Shown here: positions 53,146-62,589 of the stretch, one piece after another
How positions within the stretch are numbered: the first letter of the stretch is position 1
Layout: every line of letters starts with the position of its first letter
Assembly: GCA_948441955.1 (NCBI GenBank)
Contig: CAOJQZ010000005.1
Span: 1-64,000 of the forward strand
DNA: 64,000 bases
DNA from: an uncultured Lachnospiraceae bacterium
GTDB taxonomy: Bacteria > Bacillota > Clostridia > Lachnospirales > Lachnospiraceae
Direction of reading: 5' to 3'
Notes under the pieces: model-generated
What the model saw: only the letters and a program-made list of their open reading frames with translations
Databases searched by the model: none
What the model was told of the DNA's origin: nothing
Position numbers and translations under genes: made by a program

Positions 53146-54192
53146 TCAGAAAGTCTTAAGAGTTTTATTTTCTATCATTCTCAGAAATTCCCCATCAAGA
53201 TAATCCTCCATCTTCCGGAACGTCTCCCCGTTGCGGATCAGCCTTCCAGGCTTCTGATACTCAACCCATGCCATCGCGCACCAGGTAATTCCCCTGAGAC
53301 ATGTAACCGGCACAAAGGCCTTAAGCCTTTCTTCTAATCCCGACACATCGAATCTTCCTTTGACCGCTCCTTTATATTCCTTTACAAATCTGTCCATCTC
53401 TTCCTCCTTCAGGATAACGTCCGTCTTCCAGAAGGTCGTTGTCGGTGCAAGAAAATGCCCCAAATCCTGCACGGGATCCCCATACAGGGGTTTCTCCCAG
53501 TCAACCAGATAGTTTGGCTTTCCTTCTCCGTTTATAAGGAAATTCCCTGAATTAAGCTCTGTATTGACGCAGCAGCAATATCCGTCATAATCTCCAATCC
53601 CGTCTACTATTTTCTGTCCGGTAAAAAGCATACGCTCCATCTGTTTTTTCTTTGACAGCTCTCCAAGCTCTGAATGGTAATATGTTTCTGCCATCTCATT
53701 ACACTCGTCAAGAATTGCCTGCAGCGGATTCTTCGGACGGATCAGTCCGCACACTACATCTCTCCCCTGCTCCTTCATGACCTCCGGATTCACCGGAATA
53801 CTGTGGATATCCGCCAGACACTCTGCCGCAAGCTTTAAGTCCTTCCGATAGTTAAGGGATCCTCCTTCAAGAAACTCCATCACCAGCACACCATAATCGA
53901 GATACTTTTTACTCCCGTCTACATAGACAGGAACAGGAGTCCGTCCAGAGCTCTCAAGAAGCTTTAAGGCATGGTATTCATACTCAATCTGATTCTCAAG
54001 ATGCATCTGGCTTCCGGTATTTACCCGCAGTACAAGCCTCTTCCCTGTCGACGGATGCCGGAACATATAATTGATATTATACTCCCCCTGGGCAAGCGGT
54101 TCATATAAAACCTGGGCATCCGCCGGTATTCCGAGGGCATCTCTGTAGGCTGCGCCTTTTGCATATTCTTTTAGTCCTTTAATCTTATCCAT
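53146..54192 (-). CDS. Aminoglycoside-phosphotransferase-like kinase with altered catalytic loop
   Basis: The product has 348 residues. The APH/choline kinase fold shows an N-terminal lobe to about 105 with VLVMEFLEGGSLNY and a C-terminal DWEKPLYGDPVQDLGHFL. The usual catalytic loop HGDxxxxN reads NTELNSGN here (residues 210-217), so the catalytic Asp is replaced by Glu; the metal-binding Asp231 is kept. Activity is doubtful or atypical. It overlaps the preceding nucleoside-hydrolase-like gene by eight bases and ends the 12-gene operon. Antibiotic resistance is not suggested by its context; a nucleoside or sugar substrate is more likely. Confidence 0.75.
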   Translation of the reverse strand: MDKIKGLKEYAKGAAYRDALGIPADAQVLYEPLAQGEYNINYMFRHPSTGKRLVLRVNTGSQMHLENQIEYEYHALKLLESSGRTPVPVYVDGSKKYLDYGVLVMEFLEGGSLNYRKDLKLAAECLADIHSIPVNPEVMKEQGRDVVCGLIRPKNPLQAILDECNEMAETYYHSELGELSKKKQMERMLFTGQKIVDGIGDYDGYCCCVNTELNSGNFLINGEGKPNYLVDWEKPLYGDPVQDLGHFLAPTTTFWKTDVILKEEEMDRFVKEYKGAVKGRFDVSGLEERLKAFVPVTCLRGITWCAMAWVEYQKPGRLIRNGETFRKMEDYLDGEFLRMIENKTLKTF

Positions 54193-55060
54193 TATATATC
54201 TTCACCTTCATCCACGTATCATAAATATTTCTTTTAAATGCCTTCTCCTCTCCGATTTCCGGAAGATTACATATAGACTCCCCTGTTTTTTCCCTCCTGA
54301 GATATCCTGTCTGCAAATCCTTTTCTGAAAAACTAAACTGTATTTTATGAGCTGTAAAAAGCTCCGGATGCATCAGGTATACTGCCGCTGTTACATCCCA
54401 GTTATAGAATCCCCCGATTCCATAATCCTCTTCGTTATATCTGAACCAATCGTCCGTATTCTCTCTGATATACCGGGCAATCCGCTCCTTTCTTCCGAAT
54501 AACTCCTTCTTGTATTCTTCTCTTGTGAACAGAACCTTCAGGCAGTTATTTCCCGTAATAACCGATACATTTTTTCCGTATTTTAATACATTGAATGATG
54601 CATGAGGATCACAGGAAAAGTTGAGCTCTTTCATTACTTTCTTTTCAAATGCCAAAGGTTCTGTAACTCCTCCCATAAGTACAATCTCTTTTATTTTCTC
54701 AAAAAAATGTCTGTCCTTTTCATAGGCTCCTCCAAGGTTTGTAAGAGAACCCGTTGCCAGAATAGAAAGCTCCCCGGGAAATCTGCCCGCCATCATCACA
54801 AGATAGTCTGCCGCTTCGCTGTCATACTCTCCCGCCTTACTGCCTCCTGGCTTTACTGTAATATCTTCTCTCCCTAATTCTTTAAGCATCCCATGGATTG
54901 TCTTGCACACCACATCCAGACAATTGTTTCCATAGGATGCCGTAATGCCGTGAAGCCTTGCATCCTCGCAGCCCAGCAGGTATAAAAGCGCAAGTCCGTC
55001 GTCTACGTCGCAGTCCTTCACGCCAAAGGTATTGTCACAATCGAATACAATCTGCTTCAT
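54185..55060 (-). CDS. Inosine/uridine-preferring nucleoside hydrolase-like protein
   Basis: The product has 291 residues. The calcium-binding DxDxxxDD motif of IunH enzymes appears in the variant form DCDNTFGVKDCDVDDGLALLYLL (residues 7-29) with a few extra residues. ATGSLTNLG and IVLMGG, then the C-terminal NWDVTAAVYL, are typical. These enzymes split nucleosides into base and ribose. It is placed after a YnjD-like ATPase gene and before a kinase-like gene, overlapping both, so a nucleoside-like compound brought in by the importer is a natural substrate; this is inference. Confidence 0.8.
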   Translation of the reverse strand: MKQIVFDCDNTFGVKDCDVDDGLALLYLLGCEDARLHGITASYGNNCLDVVCKTIHGMLKELGREDITVKPGGSKAGEYDSEAADYLVMMAGRFPGELSILATGSLTNLGGAYEKDRHFFEKIKEIVLMGGVTEPLAFEKKVMKELNFSCDPHASFNVLKYGKNVSVITGNNCLKVLFTREEYKKELFGRKERIARYIRENTDDWFRYNEEDYGIGGFYNWDVTAAVYLMHPELFTAHKIQFSFSEKDLQTGYLRREKTGESICNLPEIGEEKAFKRNIYDTWMKVKIYNG

Positions 55061-55991
55061 TTTTAATCTCCATTCCCACTTTATCTCCTGCCGTAATGTC
55101 CATTCGCTCCAGCTCGCTGCTTACTGCCGTACAGAACACTTCCCCTGCCGGCGTATTAAGACGTACTTCCGCAGTCTCGCCCATAAACACAACCTCTTCC
55201 ACTGTACAGTTTTTTCCCGTTGGAATGATTCGAATATCAAAGGGACGAACCCCTATCTCCCAGTCTCCTCTTCGGATATAATTCATCCTTCCAAAATAAT
55301 CTGCCACTTCCCGGCTGGCTGGACGCTTAAAAATATTCTGAGGCGTATCATACTGAAGAATCCGCCCGCTTTTCATAAGCGCAATTCGATCCGAATATTT
55401 AAGCGCCTCCTGCTTATCATGGGTTACAAGTATTGTAGTGAGTCTGTTTTCACGGTGAAGTTTCCTTACCAGTTCTCCCATCTCCAGCCTAAGCTTCCCA
55501 TCAAGTCCGGAGAAAGGCTCGTCAAGGAGCAGAAGCGTCGGATTTGCAGCAAGGGCTCTGGCCAGGGCAACACGCTGCATCTGGCCTCCCGACATTTCCC
55601 GGACCTTCCGATTTCCAAAGCCTTCAAGCTGCACCTCTGCAAGAAGGCTATCCACAGTCTCCTTCTGCCGTTCCTTTGATATCTTTTTAATATTCATGGG
55701 GAACGCAATATTTTTTGCCACAGTCATATGGGGAAACAGCCGCAGATCCTGAAATACAATGACTGCTCTCCGTTTTTCCGGAAGGGTGCGGCTCATATCC
55801 TTTCCGTTAATTTTCACTACTCCGGATTCTATTTCTATAAGTCCGGCAATGCTCTTAAGAAGAGTACTCTTTCCGCAGCCGGACGCCCCAAGGAGAGAGA
55901 CAAACTCTCCGTCCGCAATATGTAGGCTGATATCATGGAGAATTTTTTCTTTTCCAAACGCCACATTTAATTTCTGTATCGTTAAACTCAT
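55035..55991 (-). CDS. ABC importer ATP-binding protein (YnjD/PotA-like)
   Basis: The product has 318 residues. Walker A GASGCGKSTLLKS lies near residue 37, the signature MSGGQMQRVALARALA near 133 and Walker B LLLDEPFSGLDG follow, and a C-terminal TOBE-like regulatory domain (about 235-318) has EEVVFMGETAEVRL. It powers the two permeases upstream. The order of binding protein, permease, permease, ATPase and the YnjB-like binding protein identify it as a YnjD-type component. AAGGAG precedes the ATG. Confidence 0.9.
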   Translation of the reverse strand: MSLTIQKLNVAFGKEKILHDISLHIADGEFVSLLGASGCGKSTLLKSIAGLIEIESGVVKINGKDMSRTLPEKRRAVIVFQDLRLFPHMTVAKNIAFPMNIKKISKERQKETVDSLLAEVQLEGFGNRKVREMSGGQMQRVALARALAANPTLLLLDEPFSGLDGKLRLEMGELVRKLHRENRLTTILVTHDKQEALKYSDRIALMKSGRILQYDTPQNIFKRPASREVADYFGRMNYIRRGDWEIGVRPFDIRIIPTGKNCTVEEVVFMGETAEVRLNTPAGEVFCTAVSSELERMDITAGDKVGMEIKNEADCIRL

Positions 55992-56007
55992 AACCGCTCC
56001 TTACTGA

Positions 56008-56820
56008 TTAGGCGTAAAATTCCGTATCCACATTTTTGCTCCATCTCTCTGATATCTTCTCAAACAGTCCAAATATCACCAGTGTAATCCCAAGAAAAAC
56101 GGCGCTGTATGCACAGGCAATATTCCGATCTCCACCCTGCAGATAGGGCACCATAACAATCGTAAAGGTTTTCACCTGTCCGCCTCCTATCAAAAGCGTG
56201 AGAAAATACTGACTGAAGGATACAATGTATGACATGCTGAAAGCTGACAGGATAACCGGTACAAGAAGCGGAAGGGTTACCTGAAAAAATGCCTGTATTT
56301 CTGAGGCTCCCAGAACCCGGGCCTGCTCCTCCAGCCTGCTGCCCAGGGCCTCCGTCCCGTCCATTATAAGACGCACAGCATACGGAAGGGAACAGATCAG
56401 GTGTGCAAGGACTACACCGGCTATTGTATTATTAAATCCCATTTTAATAAAGATTATCTGTACCCCCATTGCAAATACCGTCGCCGGAACCATAAAAGGA
56501 AGAATTGTCATAAAATATATCAGATTTCTAAAAGGAAAATCGTACAATACCAGCGCTCTTGCAGTCAAAGCGCCTGTTACTACCGAAAGCAGGGCTGCCG
56601 CAAAGGAGATCAGAATACTGGAAAGAAAAAGTCTTACAAGCGCCCCTCCCCTTCCGGATATTTCTCTCAAAGCGCGGAGAGAAAATACCTGGGGGAGTAT
56701 ATCCGGCCATGCCCATCTCTCTGTCATAGTCCAGATAAGCAGCAGTGTAACAGGCAGCAGTATTATCAGTATCAGAAGCAGCAGCATTATGTTTGTAATT
56801 GTGAATTTTTTCTTTCTCAT
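56008..56820 (-). CDS. ABC importer permease, second subunit
   Basis: The product has 270 residues with six membrane spans. The permease EAA-type loop reads RLEEQARVLGASEIQAFFQVTLP near residue 165. ATG 56820 overlaps the stop codon of the first permease (ATGA), with GGGGGAGAG upstream. The pair corresponds to the single large YnjC permease of E. coli. Confidence 0.9.
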   Translation of the reverse strand: MRKKKFTITNIMLLLLILIILLPVTLLLIWTMTERWAWPDILPQVFSLRALREISGRGGALVRLFLSSILISFAAALLSVVTGALTARALVLYDFPFRNLIYFMTILPFMVPATVFAMGVQIIFIKMGFNNTIAGVVLAHLICSLPYAVRLIMDGTEALGSRLEEQARVLGASEIQAFFQVTLPLLVPVILSAFSMSYIVSFSQYFLTLLIGGGQVKTFTIVMVPYLQGGDRNIACAYSAVFLGITLVIFGLFEKISERWSKNVDTEFYA

Positions 56821-57695
56821 ACTGCTCTCCCCCTCGCCGTCAGACTTTTTAAATTTTTCTTCATTAACGCAAAATATATACCTGCACTGCATACGGAGAG
56901 CAGTATAATTATCCCATTCAGCGCCATTGCATAAGGTCTGTTCCTTAAATCCGGATGAATATACTGAATATATGCCTGTACCGGCAGCGCTTTCGGAGAC
57001 GTTGCTCCCAGAAGGAACGGAAGCTCATATGCTCCCAGCGCAAATACAAAAATAATCAAAAATCCGCTGCATATTGTATGTGCACAAAGGGGAAGTGTTA
57101 TCCTGAAAAAGGTATGCATTCTGCCTGCTCCCAGATTCACCGCAGCCTCGCCAAGCCTCCCGTCAATATTTGCCATCAAAGCGACAACAAAATAAATGAT
57201 AAAGGGAATCTCCTTCCACAGATATGCCAGAATAATTCCAAGCCCCCGGGCATCATAGACGACTGCCGGGAATTCCTGCTGCTCCCGGATAAATCCCAGC
57301 CCATATGCAATCCTTGCAAGAAGCCCGTTCTGCGAACAGAGCTGAATGACAAAAAGGGCCACCACCACATGGGGAACAATAATCGGAAGCTGCACGATTC
57401 GCATCATCCTTCCCTTTGTCCTGCGGCTCATTACAAGAAGTGCACATAGCAAAACTCCTGCCATCGTGGAAAGCAGCGCCGAGAAAAGCGAAATCTTCAG
57501 GCTATATAAGACAGACGCCGCCATCTCCGGCTTTGTTAGTATCTCTTTGTAATATAAAAGCGTCGGTTCCGTTAATCCAAAAGCCGGAATCACCCCTAAA
57601 CTCTGGGTAATTCCGGTAACTAATCCCGTCAGGAAGAGGACCGTCAAAAGCAGATGCGGAACCAACAGCAAATATGGTGTAAGCCTCTGTTTCAT
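56817..57695 (-). CDS. ABC importer permease, first subunit
   Basis: The product has 292 residues with six membrane spans. The EAA-type loop is RLGEAAVNLGAGRMHTFFRITLPLC near residue 175, and a short extracellular region precedes it. It starts at the last base of the binding-protein gene stop codon, so translation is coupled. Together with the neighbour it forms the membrane channel of a YnjBCD-like importer. Confidence 0.9.
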   Translation of the reverse strand: MKQRLTPYLLLVPHLLLTVLFLTGLVTGITQSLGVIPAFGLTEPTLLYYKEILTKPEMAASVLYSLKISLFSALLSTMAGVLLCALLVMSRRTKGRMMRIVQLPIIVPHVVVALFVIQLCSQNGLLARIAYGLGFIREQQEFPAVVYDARGLGIILAYLWKEIPFIIYFVVALMANIDGRLGEAAVNLGAGRMHTFFRITLPLCAHTICSGFLIIFVFALGAYELPFLLGATSPKALPVQAYIQYIHPDLRNRPYAMALNGIIILLSVCSAGIYFALMKKNLKSLTARGRAV

Positions 57696-58939
57696 TATTT
57701 GCCCACTACCTCTTCCAGCCAGATCTCTTCAATAATCGGAACAAGCTCTGCCGGCATTTCCGGAAGACGCTTTGACAGCAATTCGTCCTGAGGAATATCT
57801 CCCTTTCCAAGCTCTACCTTATCAAAGGCCTGCTTCTGCCCATCCGACAGCTTTTCATAGTCTACAACCGGTAGTACCTTCATAGTATCATAACGGTCTG
57901 CCTGAATTTCCGGGGACATCATCTCATTGATTGCAACCATAGCCCCTGTTTTATTGCCTGAATTAGCCGCAATTGCCATAAAGTTCGTATTCCCGATAGT
58001 ACCTTTGTCAAACTGGAAGGACTGAACTGTCTCCGGATAGGTCCCGTCGGCAATCTTAATTCCTGTGCTGAAAGCATCATAGGTTACATTTAAAACAAGC
58101 TCTCCGTCGGCAAACATATTGTCTACTGTTATGGAAGATTCCGGAAAAGTTTTTCCTTCATTCCACAGATATGGATTCAGCTGACGCAGATAATCAAGGG
58201 CCGGCTCTATAGCTTCTTTTATCGTCTCCTTGTCCGCCTCTATGTCAAGGAACTGCTCATAGCCGCAGATATCATAGATTACATTCCTTACAAATACGCT
58301 TCCTGTAAAGTCCGGAAGAGCCGGATATGTAACCTTGCCCTTATTATTTTTGGCAAATTCAAGAAGTTCGTCTGTATTTTTAGGAAGCTCAGGCGTCACG
58401 GCAGTATCTGCAATCAGCACCATCTGTGCTTTACCGTATGGAGCCTCATAGCCTTCAATAGGATATGCAAAATCAAGTGTTACGTCCTCTGACTCTGTGT
58501 CCATGTATTCATTAAAGTTCGGAAGGCGGTCTACAAATGGTCCATACAGCATGTCATTTTCCTTTGCAGAACGGAAATTCTCGCCATTAATCCAGATCAT
58601 ATCAATGCTTCCATCTTCCTCACCTGCCTGAATCTCTCCCGAAAGCTGACTCAAAATCTGATCAATATCCATAGGCACGCGTTCCATTGTAATATCATAT
58701 TTTTCTTTCATTGCCGGTGCAAAGACGTCGTCAAGCCACTGATTCAAAAGCTCGTCTCCGCCCCATCCGTAAAAGGTTACTGTGCTTCCTTTTGCTTCCT
58801 CCTTAAGCTCGTCAAAGCTCATATTCTCTATATCTGCAGTGTCTTTTCCCGAGCCTCCTCCTGTATTACTGCTTCCGCAGGCAGCAAGCCCTGACACAAG
58901 AAGCATTGCTGTTATAACTGCCAAAACTCTTTTTTTCAT
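57695..58939 (-). CDS. YnjB-like ABC substrate-binding lipoprotein
   Basis: The product has 414 residues. The lipobox SGLAACGSS marks lipid attachment at Cys21. The mature protein starts with a Gly/Ser-rich linker and then resembles E. coli YnjB: TFYGWGGDELLNQWLDDVFAPAM and IDMIWINGENF, LYGPFVDRLPNF. The substrate of this family is unknown. The gene lies between a glycosyltransferase and the permease genes. GGAG precedes the ATG. Confidence 0.85.
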   Translation of the reverse strand: MKKRVLAVITAMLLVSGLAACGSSNTGGGSGKDTADIENMSFDELKEEAKGSTVTFYGWGGDELLNQWLDDVFAPAMKEKYDITMERVPMDIDQILSQLSGEIQAGEEDGSIDMIWINGENFRSAKENDMLYGPFVDRLPNFNEYMDTESEDVTLDFAYPIEGYEAPYGKAQMVLIADTAVTPELPKNTDELLEFAKNNKGKVTYPALPDFTGSVFVRNVIYDICGYEQFLDIEADKETIKEAIEPALDYLRQLNPYLWNEGKTFPESSITVDNMFADGELVLNVTYDAFSTGIKIADGTYPETVQSFQFDKGTIGNTNFMAIAANSGNKTGAMVAINEMMSPEIQADRYDTMKVLPVVDYEKLSDGQKQAFDKVELGKGDIPQDELLSKRLPEMPAELVPIIEEIWLEEVVGK

Positions 58940-58961
58940 TTCGAATCTCCTTTTTTATGAA

Positions 58962-59636
58962 TCATCTGACATCCTTATATGCTTCAGATATTTCTTCAAT
59001 ATCCACACCTTTTCTGTACATGGAACGCATACGGTTCATCCTCCACATGACGCGGAGTCTTCCCCCCTCCTGAAATCTTCTGTCCGATGTGTAGATTCTT
59101 TTTTTTGCAACTCCAATCCTGACTCCCAGCTCCTTCAAAGTAAGCGAAAGCTGGTAATCCTCCATTATGGGAAGGAGCGGAAAGCCTCCTATCTCAAAAA
59201 ACAGCTTTCGCCGTATAAAAATCCCCTGATCTCCAAACATAACCCTCCGGTCCTTGATTCTATGGTTTGAAATAATCTGGCAGCACTTCATCCAGATATT
59301 TTTAGAATGAAATGCAATTCCAAAACATCCCGCATGATACTCTGCCATTACAGCCTCTATCTGTTCTATTGCATCCTCCGGTATTTCGCTGTCACAATGC
59401 AGAAAAAAAAGGATATCCCCGCTGCTTTTTTCCGCTCCAAGATTCATCTGTCCGGCTCTTCCTTTCGGGCTTTGAAGCACCGTGTATCCCTCTGGTATCA
59501 GCGCAAGCGTCCGGTCTGTGCTTCCGCCGTCTACCAAAATAATCTCCGCTTTTTCCTTCACAGGCTCAAGGGTTTTAAGCAATTGCCGTATCAGTCTTTC
59601 CTCATTATAAATTGGAACAATAATCGAAATCCTCAT
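58962..59636 (-). CDS. TIGR04283-type family 2 glycosyltransferase
   Basis: The product has 224 residues, a GT-A fold: ISIIVPIYNEE at residue 3, the DGGSTD metal and nucleotide motif near 36, FFLHCDSEIP near 77 and a C-terminal MEDYQLSLTLKELG. The length and motifs match the 'rSAM/selenodomain-associated transferase 2' (arsenosugar-type) family. It starts immediately after the stop codon of the fusion gene encoding a type-1 transferase, the partner with which it usually occurs. Confidence 0.82.
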   Translation of the reverse strand: MRISIIVPIYNEERLIRQLLKTLEPVKEKAEIILVDGGSTDRTLALIPEGYTVLQSPKGRAGQMNLGAEKSSGDILFFLHCDSEIPEDAIEQIEAVMAEYHAGCFGIAFHSKNIWMKCCQIISNHRIKDRRVMFGDQGIFIRRKLFFEIGGFPLLPIMEDYQLSLTLKELGVRIGVAKKRIYTSDRRFQEGGRLRVMWRMNRMRSMYRKGVDIEEISEAYKDVR

Positions 59637-61166
59637 CTACAATAGTTTTCTCCTTGCACGATTCATAAAAGGCTGTATGCCGAGGGGAACCTTCTCGTCA
59701 ATCCCCAGAATAAGCGGCAGAATATGGTAAGCCTCATTCATGCCTTTTCTTCGGAAGCTGCTTATGCAAGAAGCGCAGTACGTATAAAGCTCTCCGCTTA
59801 AGTCCTTTACTGCCTCCGCCATATCGCCGGACAGCCGGGGTTCCTTCACTCCGGCACATCCTCCAAGTCCGCAGCATTGAACCGTTTTAAAGGGTTCTGT
59901 AATCTCGCCCTCCAAATACACATGAAGCTCCCTGAACATTTCTTTCTCTTTCCTGTCAGGGCAGGGATAGTAAACCGGTATTCTGTCCTTTTTTAATGCA
60001 TTCCCTTCGCCTAACTCCTTAAGCTTCTGATAAACAGTGACTATTTTCATATCCAGCCTGTTTTTTAAAAAATGAAAACAGTTTGGACAAAGAACAATAA
60101 GCTCCTCCGCCCCGCCTGCTTTCAGCCTGGAGATAAGCCTTTCAAGATTATCCTCTGCATCCTGCGTAAAACCAAGCTCATAGACCGGTTTTGCGCAGCA
60201 GTCGTATATGGTTCCTATACCATGTCCTTTCATCAGCTGCTCCAGATATTTTGTTGTCTTGGGATAAAAAGCTGTAAAATTACATCCCGGAAACAAAACA
60301 GATTTTCTTCTTCCTCTTCGGTAATTTGCAAATCTATATGGATTTTTTTCCCAAAGCAGTCCCCGGTAAGAAGACTTATCTGCCTGCATCCGGCGCTCAA
60401 GAAGGGCGATCCGCGCTCCGTCAATATCCTTCGGGCATACCTCCTTACATCTTCCGCACAGGAAACAGGAATAAGCAAGCCCCGGACGTTCAGAAAGTCC
60501 GGCCAGGTCTATCTTATATTTTTCAAGAAATCGGCAGCTGTCCGTACATGCCCCGCAGTGAATGCATCTGTCGGCGCCGTACCATGCCGTCAGATCCTCT
60601 TTTGTATCAATATCTCTTAATTCCCGGCCGATAAATGTGTGAAGTCCCGCCTTCTCAAGTTGTAAAAGTGTATCCTGAAGCACTGAATTCGTTCCATAAT
60701 GAGACACGTCCCAGATATCCCCTCTCGCCTCTTTAAGACCAATCAGATAGTACCCTCCGTCCACTGTCGGGTGAATAACCGCATCATAAGCTTCCAGCGC
60801 CTGAAACGCCTCTTTAAGAATCTCCGCAGAGATTTCCGGTATATCTGTCCCGGTCAGCAGAATTTTTTCATAACCAAGCCGAAAGCCCTCTTGAAAAGCC
60901 CCCGACATCCGTTCTCCCAGGCCTTTCCCCTTCTGGGGAAAATATGCTGCGGCCTCTCCGGTTAATTTCTTTAGATTATCTGCTTTATCTTCAGGCGTAT
61001 AGCATATCAGAACATCTGCCCCTGCTTTCCGGCAGGCCTTGTATGCATTCTTTATAAGACTGCTATGAAGCGCTGCGCAGGCCTCTCCGGATAGAAACGG
61101 CATAAGCCTTGTCTTCGTCTGCCCCGGTATCGGAACTCTTGTAAACAGAATAACTGCTTCTTTCAT
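59637..61166 (-). CDS. TIGR04282-type transferase fused to an Fe-S/CCG electron-transfer module
   Basis: The product has 509 residues. Residues 1 to about 198 form a nucleotidyl- or glycosyl-transferase domain: FTRVPIPGQTKTRLMP at 8-23, GTDIPEIS at about 106 and PTVDGGYYLIGL at about 133, as in TIGR04282. From 200 onward there are two 4Fe-4S sites (C201, C204, C207, C211 and C234, C237, C240, C244), then two CCG-like cysteine-rich units (CC at 323-324 with C360/C363; CC at 431-432 with C464/C467), as in HdrB/GlpC-type proteins. This fusion joins a transferase with redox chemistry. It follows two VTT genes directly. Confidence 0.8.
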   Translation of the reverse strand: MKEAVILFTRVPIPGQTKTRLMPFLSGEACAALHSSLIKNAYKACRKAGADVLICYTPEDKADNLKKLTGEAAAYFPQKGKGLGERMSGAFQEGFRLGYEKILLTGTDIPEISAEILKEAFQALEAYDAVIHPTVDGGYYLIGLKEARGDIWDVSHYGTNSVLQDTLLQLEKAGLHTFIGRELRDIDTKEDLTAWYGADRCIHCGACTDSCRFLEKYKIDLAGLSERPGLAYSCFLCGRCKEVCPKDIDGARIALLERRMQADKSSYRGLLWEKNPYRFANYRRGRRKSVLFPGCNFTAFYPKTTKYLEQLMKGHGIGTIYDCCAKPVYELGFTQDAEDNLERLISRLKAGGAEELIVLCPNCFHFLKNRLDMKIVTVYQKLKELGEGNALKKDRIPVYYPCPDRKEKEMFRELHVYLEGEITEPFKTVQCCGLGGCAGVKEPRLSGDMAEAVKDLSGELYTYCASCISSFRRKGMNEAYHILPLILGIDEKVPLGIQPFMNRARRKLL

Positions 61167-61865
61167 CTATTCTTCCCCTGCTTCTTCCTTTACATTTCCC
61201 AGAAATTTTTTCTGTATGATAATTCCGGCGGCTGTTACTGCAGCTGCAAGAATTCCGGCAGTAAGGAAATATTTCCACTTATCGCCTTCTGCCATAATTC
61301 CTGCTGAACCAATTGTAAAAAATGACACTCCCGGCAGCATAAAAATAAATGTAAACACAGAATATTTTATGAAGCCTATATCTGTAATCCCATAGGCGAA
61401 ATTCTGCAGATTATACGGAAAAACCGGAACCATTCTTGTAATCATAAGTACAATCATATCACTTTTTCCATCATTCGAAAAGAGGAGCCTTTTTAACAGT
61501 CTGTTTTTTTCAAGCATGGGCTTTACCGCATCCTTCAGGAAAAACCTGCCTGCCAGAAATGCAGACATCGCTCCAAGGGTGGTTGCAGTCAGACACGCAA
61601 ATATTCCCATGACCGGGCCAAACAGTATCCCTGCCGCAACCGCAAAGGTTATACCCGGAAGCGCCAAGACCACGCACCCGATAATGGTAAGAACCGTATA
61701 GAGAAACAGGGCCCACAGAAGATTATCTTCCACTGTTTCCTTTAAAAACATCAGATTATCTGTATCTGATAAATAATCTGACCATCCCAAGTAATGGTTT
61801 AAAATTAATATAAATAAAACGATAACCAGAAAAACTATAATCTTTATAACTCCGTTTTTTTTCAT
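61167..61865 (-). CDS. VTT-domain (TVP38/TMEM64) membrane protein, second copy
   Basis: The product has 232 residues. About six hydrophobic segments and the VTT-type signature ALPGITFAVAAGILFGPVMGIFACLTATTLGAMSAFLAGRF near residue 70-115 are seen. E. coli YdjX and YdjZ belong to this family, which is linked to membrane lipid scramblase-like functions. It is nearly contiguous with the first copy (three-base gap) and with the transferase fusion. Confidence 0.85.
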   Translation of the reverse strand: MKKNGVIKIIVFLVIVLFILILNHYLGWSDYLSDTDNLMFLKETVEDNLLWALFLYTVLTIIGCVVLALPGITFAVAAGILFGPVMGIFACLTATTLGAMSAFLAGRFFLKDAVKPMLEKNRLLKRLLFSNDGKSDMIVLMITRMVPVFPYNLQNFAYGITDIGFIKYSVFTFIFMLPGVSFFTIGSAGIMAEGDKWKYFLTAGILAAAVTAAGIIIQKKFLGNVKEEAGEE

Positions 61866-61868
61866 AGC

Positions 61869-62588
61869 CTAAGAATCGTCTCTCTTCTTTTGACGCTCTG
61901 TATAAAGCTGCCTCAAAAGCACAATCAGCGCAGACAAGGCAAATAAAATCAGAAGCGCTGTTACAAGCGTCTGCGCTCCGCCGGTCAGCATACCGCCCAC
62001 ATAAGAGTAGATAATCGTTGCCGGAAGCTGCCCAATACCCGTCGCAATAAAAAAACTCCAGAACGACATAGATGTAAGTCCTGCCCCATAGCTTACAATA
62101 TCAAAAGAAATAAAAGGAAGCAGCCTTGCAATCAGGATACTCATTCTTCCATGCTTCTCAAAAAAGCAGTCTATCTGCTTAAGACCCGCTCTGCTGGTCA
62201 GTCTTTCTACCACGTCACGCCCCAGTATTCTTGCAATGAAAAAGCAGACTGCCGCTCCTGCCATAGCACTTGACCAGGAGAGTATGGCGCCCTGCCACCA
62301 TCCAAACAGATTTGCATTTGCAAAGGTAACAAGAAAGGCCGGAAGGGGCGCTGCAACAGACTGCAGAATCATAAGGGCAAATGACACAGCCGCAGCATAC
62401 GCCCCATAGGACTCCACAAATTCCCGTACCACTGTAAAATCTCCGCTTGAAAACATACGGACAATCTCATGATACATGTCATGTACCGACGGGATAAAAA
62501 AATACGCCAGCACTGCCGCAGCAAACAGCAGGATAATTACCGCCTTGCCAATGAAACCTTTTTTCTTTTGTTCCCTGTTTTTTTCCAT
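61869..62588 (-). CDS. VTT-domain (TVP38/TMEM64) membrane protein, first copy
   Basis: The product has 239 residues. The VTT signature APLPAFLVTFANANLFGWWQGAILSWSSAMAGAAVCFFIARILGR lies near residue 87-130, and a polar RAGLKQIDCFFEKHGRMSILIARLLPFISFD follows. It is a homologue of YdjX/YdjZ. The pair of VTT genes is a repeated feature of the E. coli ydjXYZ locus too. Confidence 0.87.
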   Translation of the reverse strand: MEKNREQKKKGFIGKAVIILLFAAAVLAYFFIPSVHDMYHEIVRMFSSGDFTVVREFVESYGAYAAAVSFALMILQSVAAPLPAFLVTFANANLFGWWQGAILSWSSAMAGAAVCFFIARILGRDVVERLTSRAGLKQIDCFFEKHGRMSILIARLLPFISFDIVSYGAGLTSMSFWSFFIATGIGQLPATIIYSYVGGMLTGGAQTLVTALLILFALSALIVLLRQLYTERQKKRDDS

Positions 62589-62589
62589 A

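Noticed and set aside
53146..54192. Aminoglycoside resistance gene
   Set aside because: The catalytic loop is altered and the gene is part of an uptake/transferase operon; resistance is not supported.
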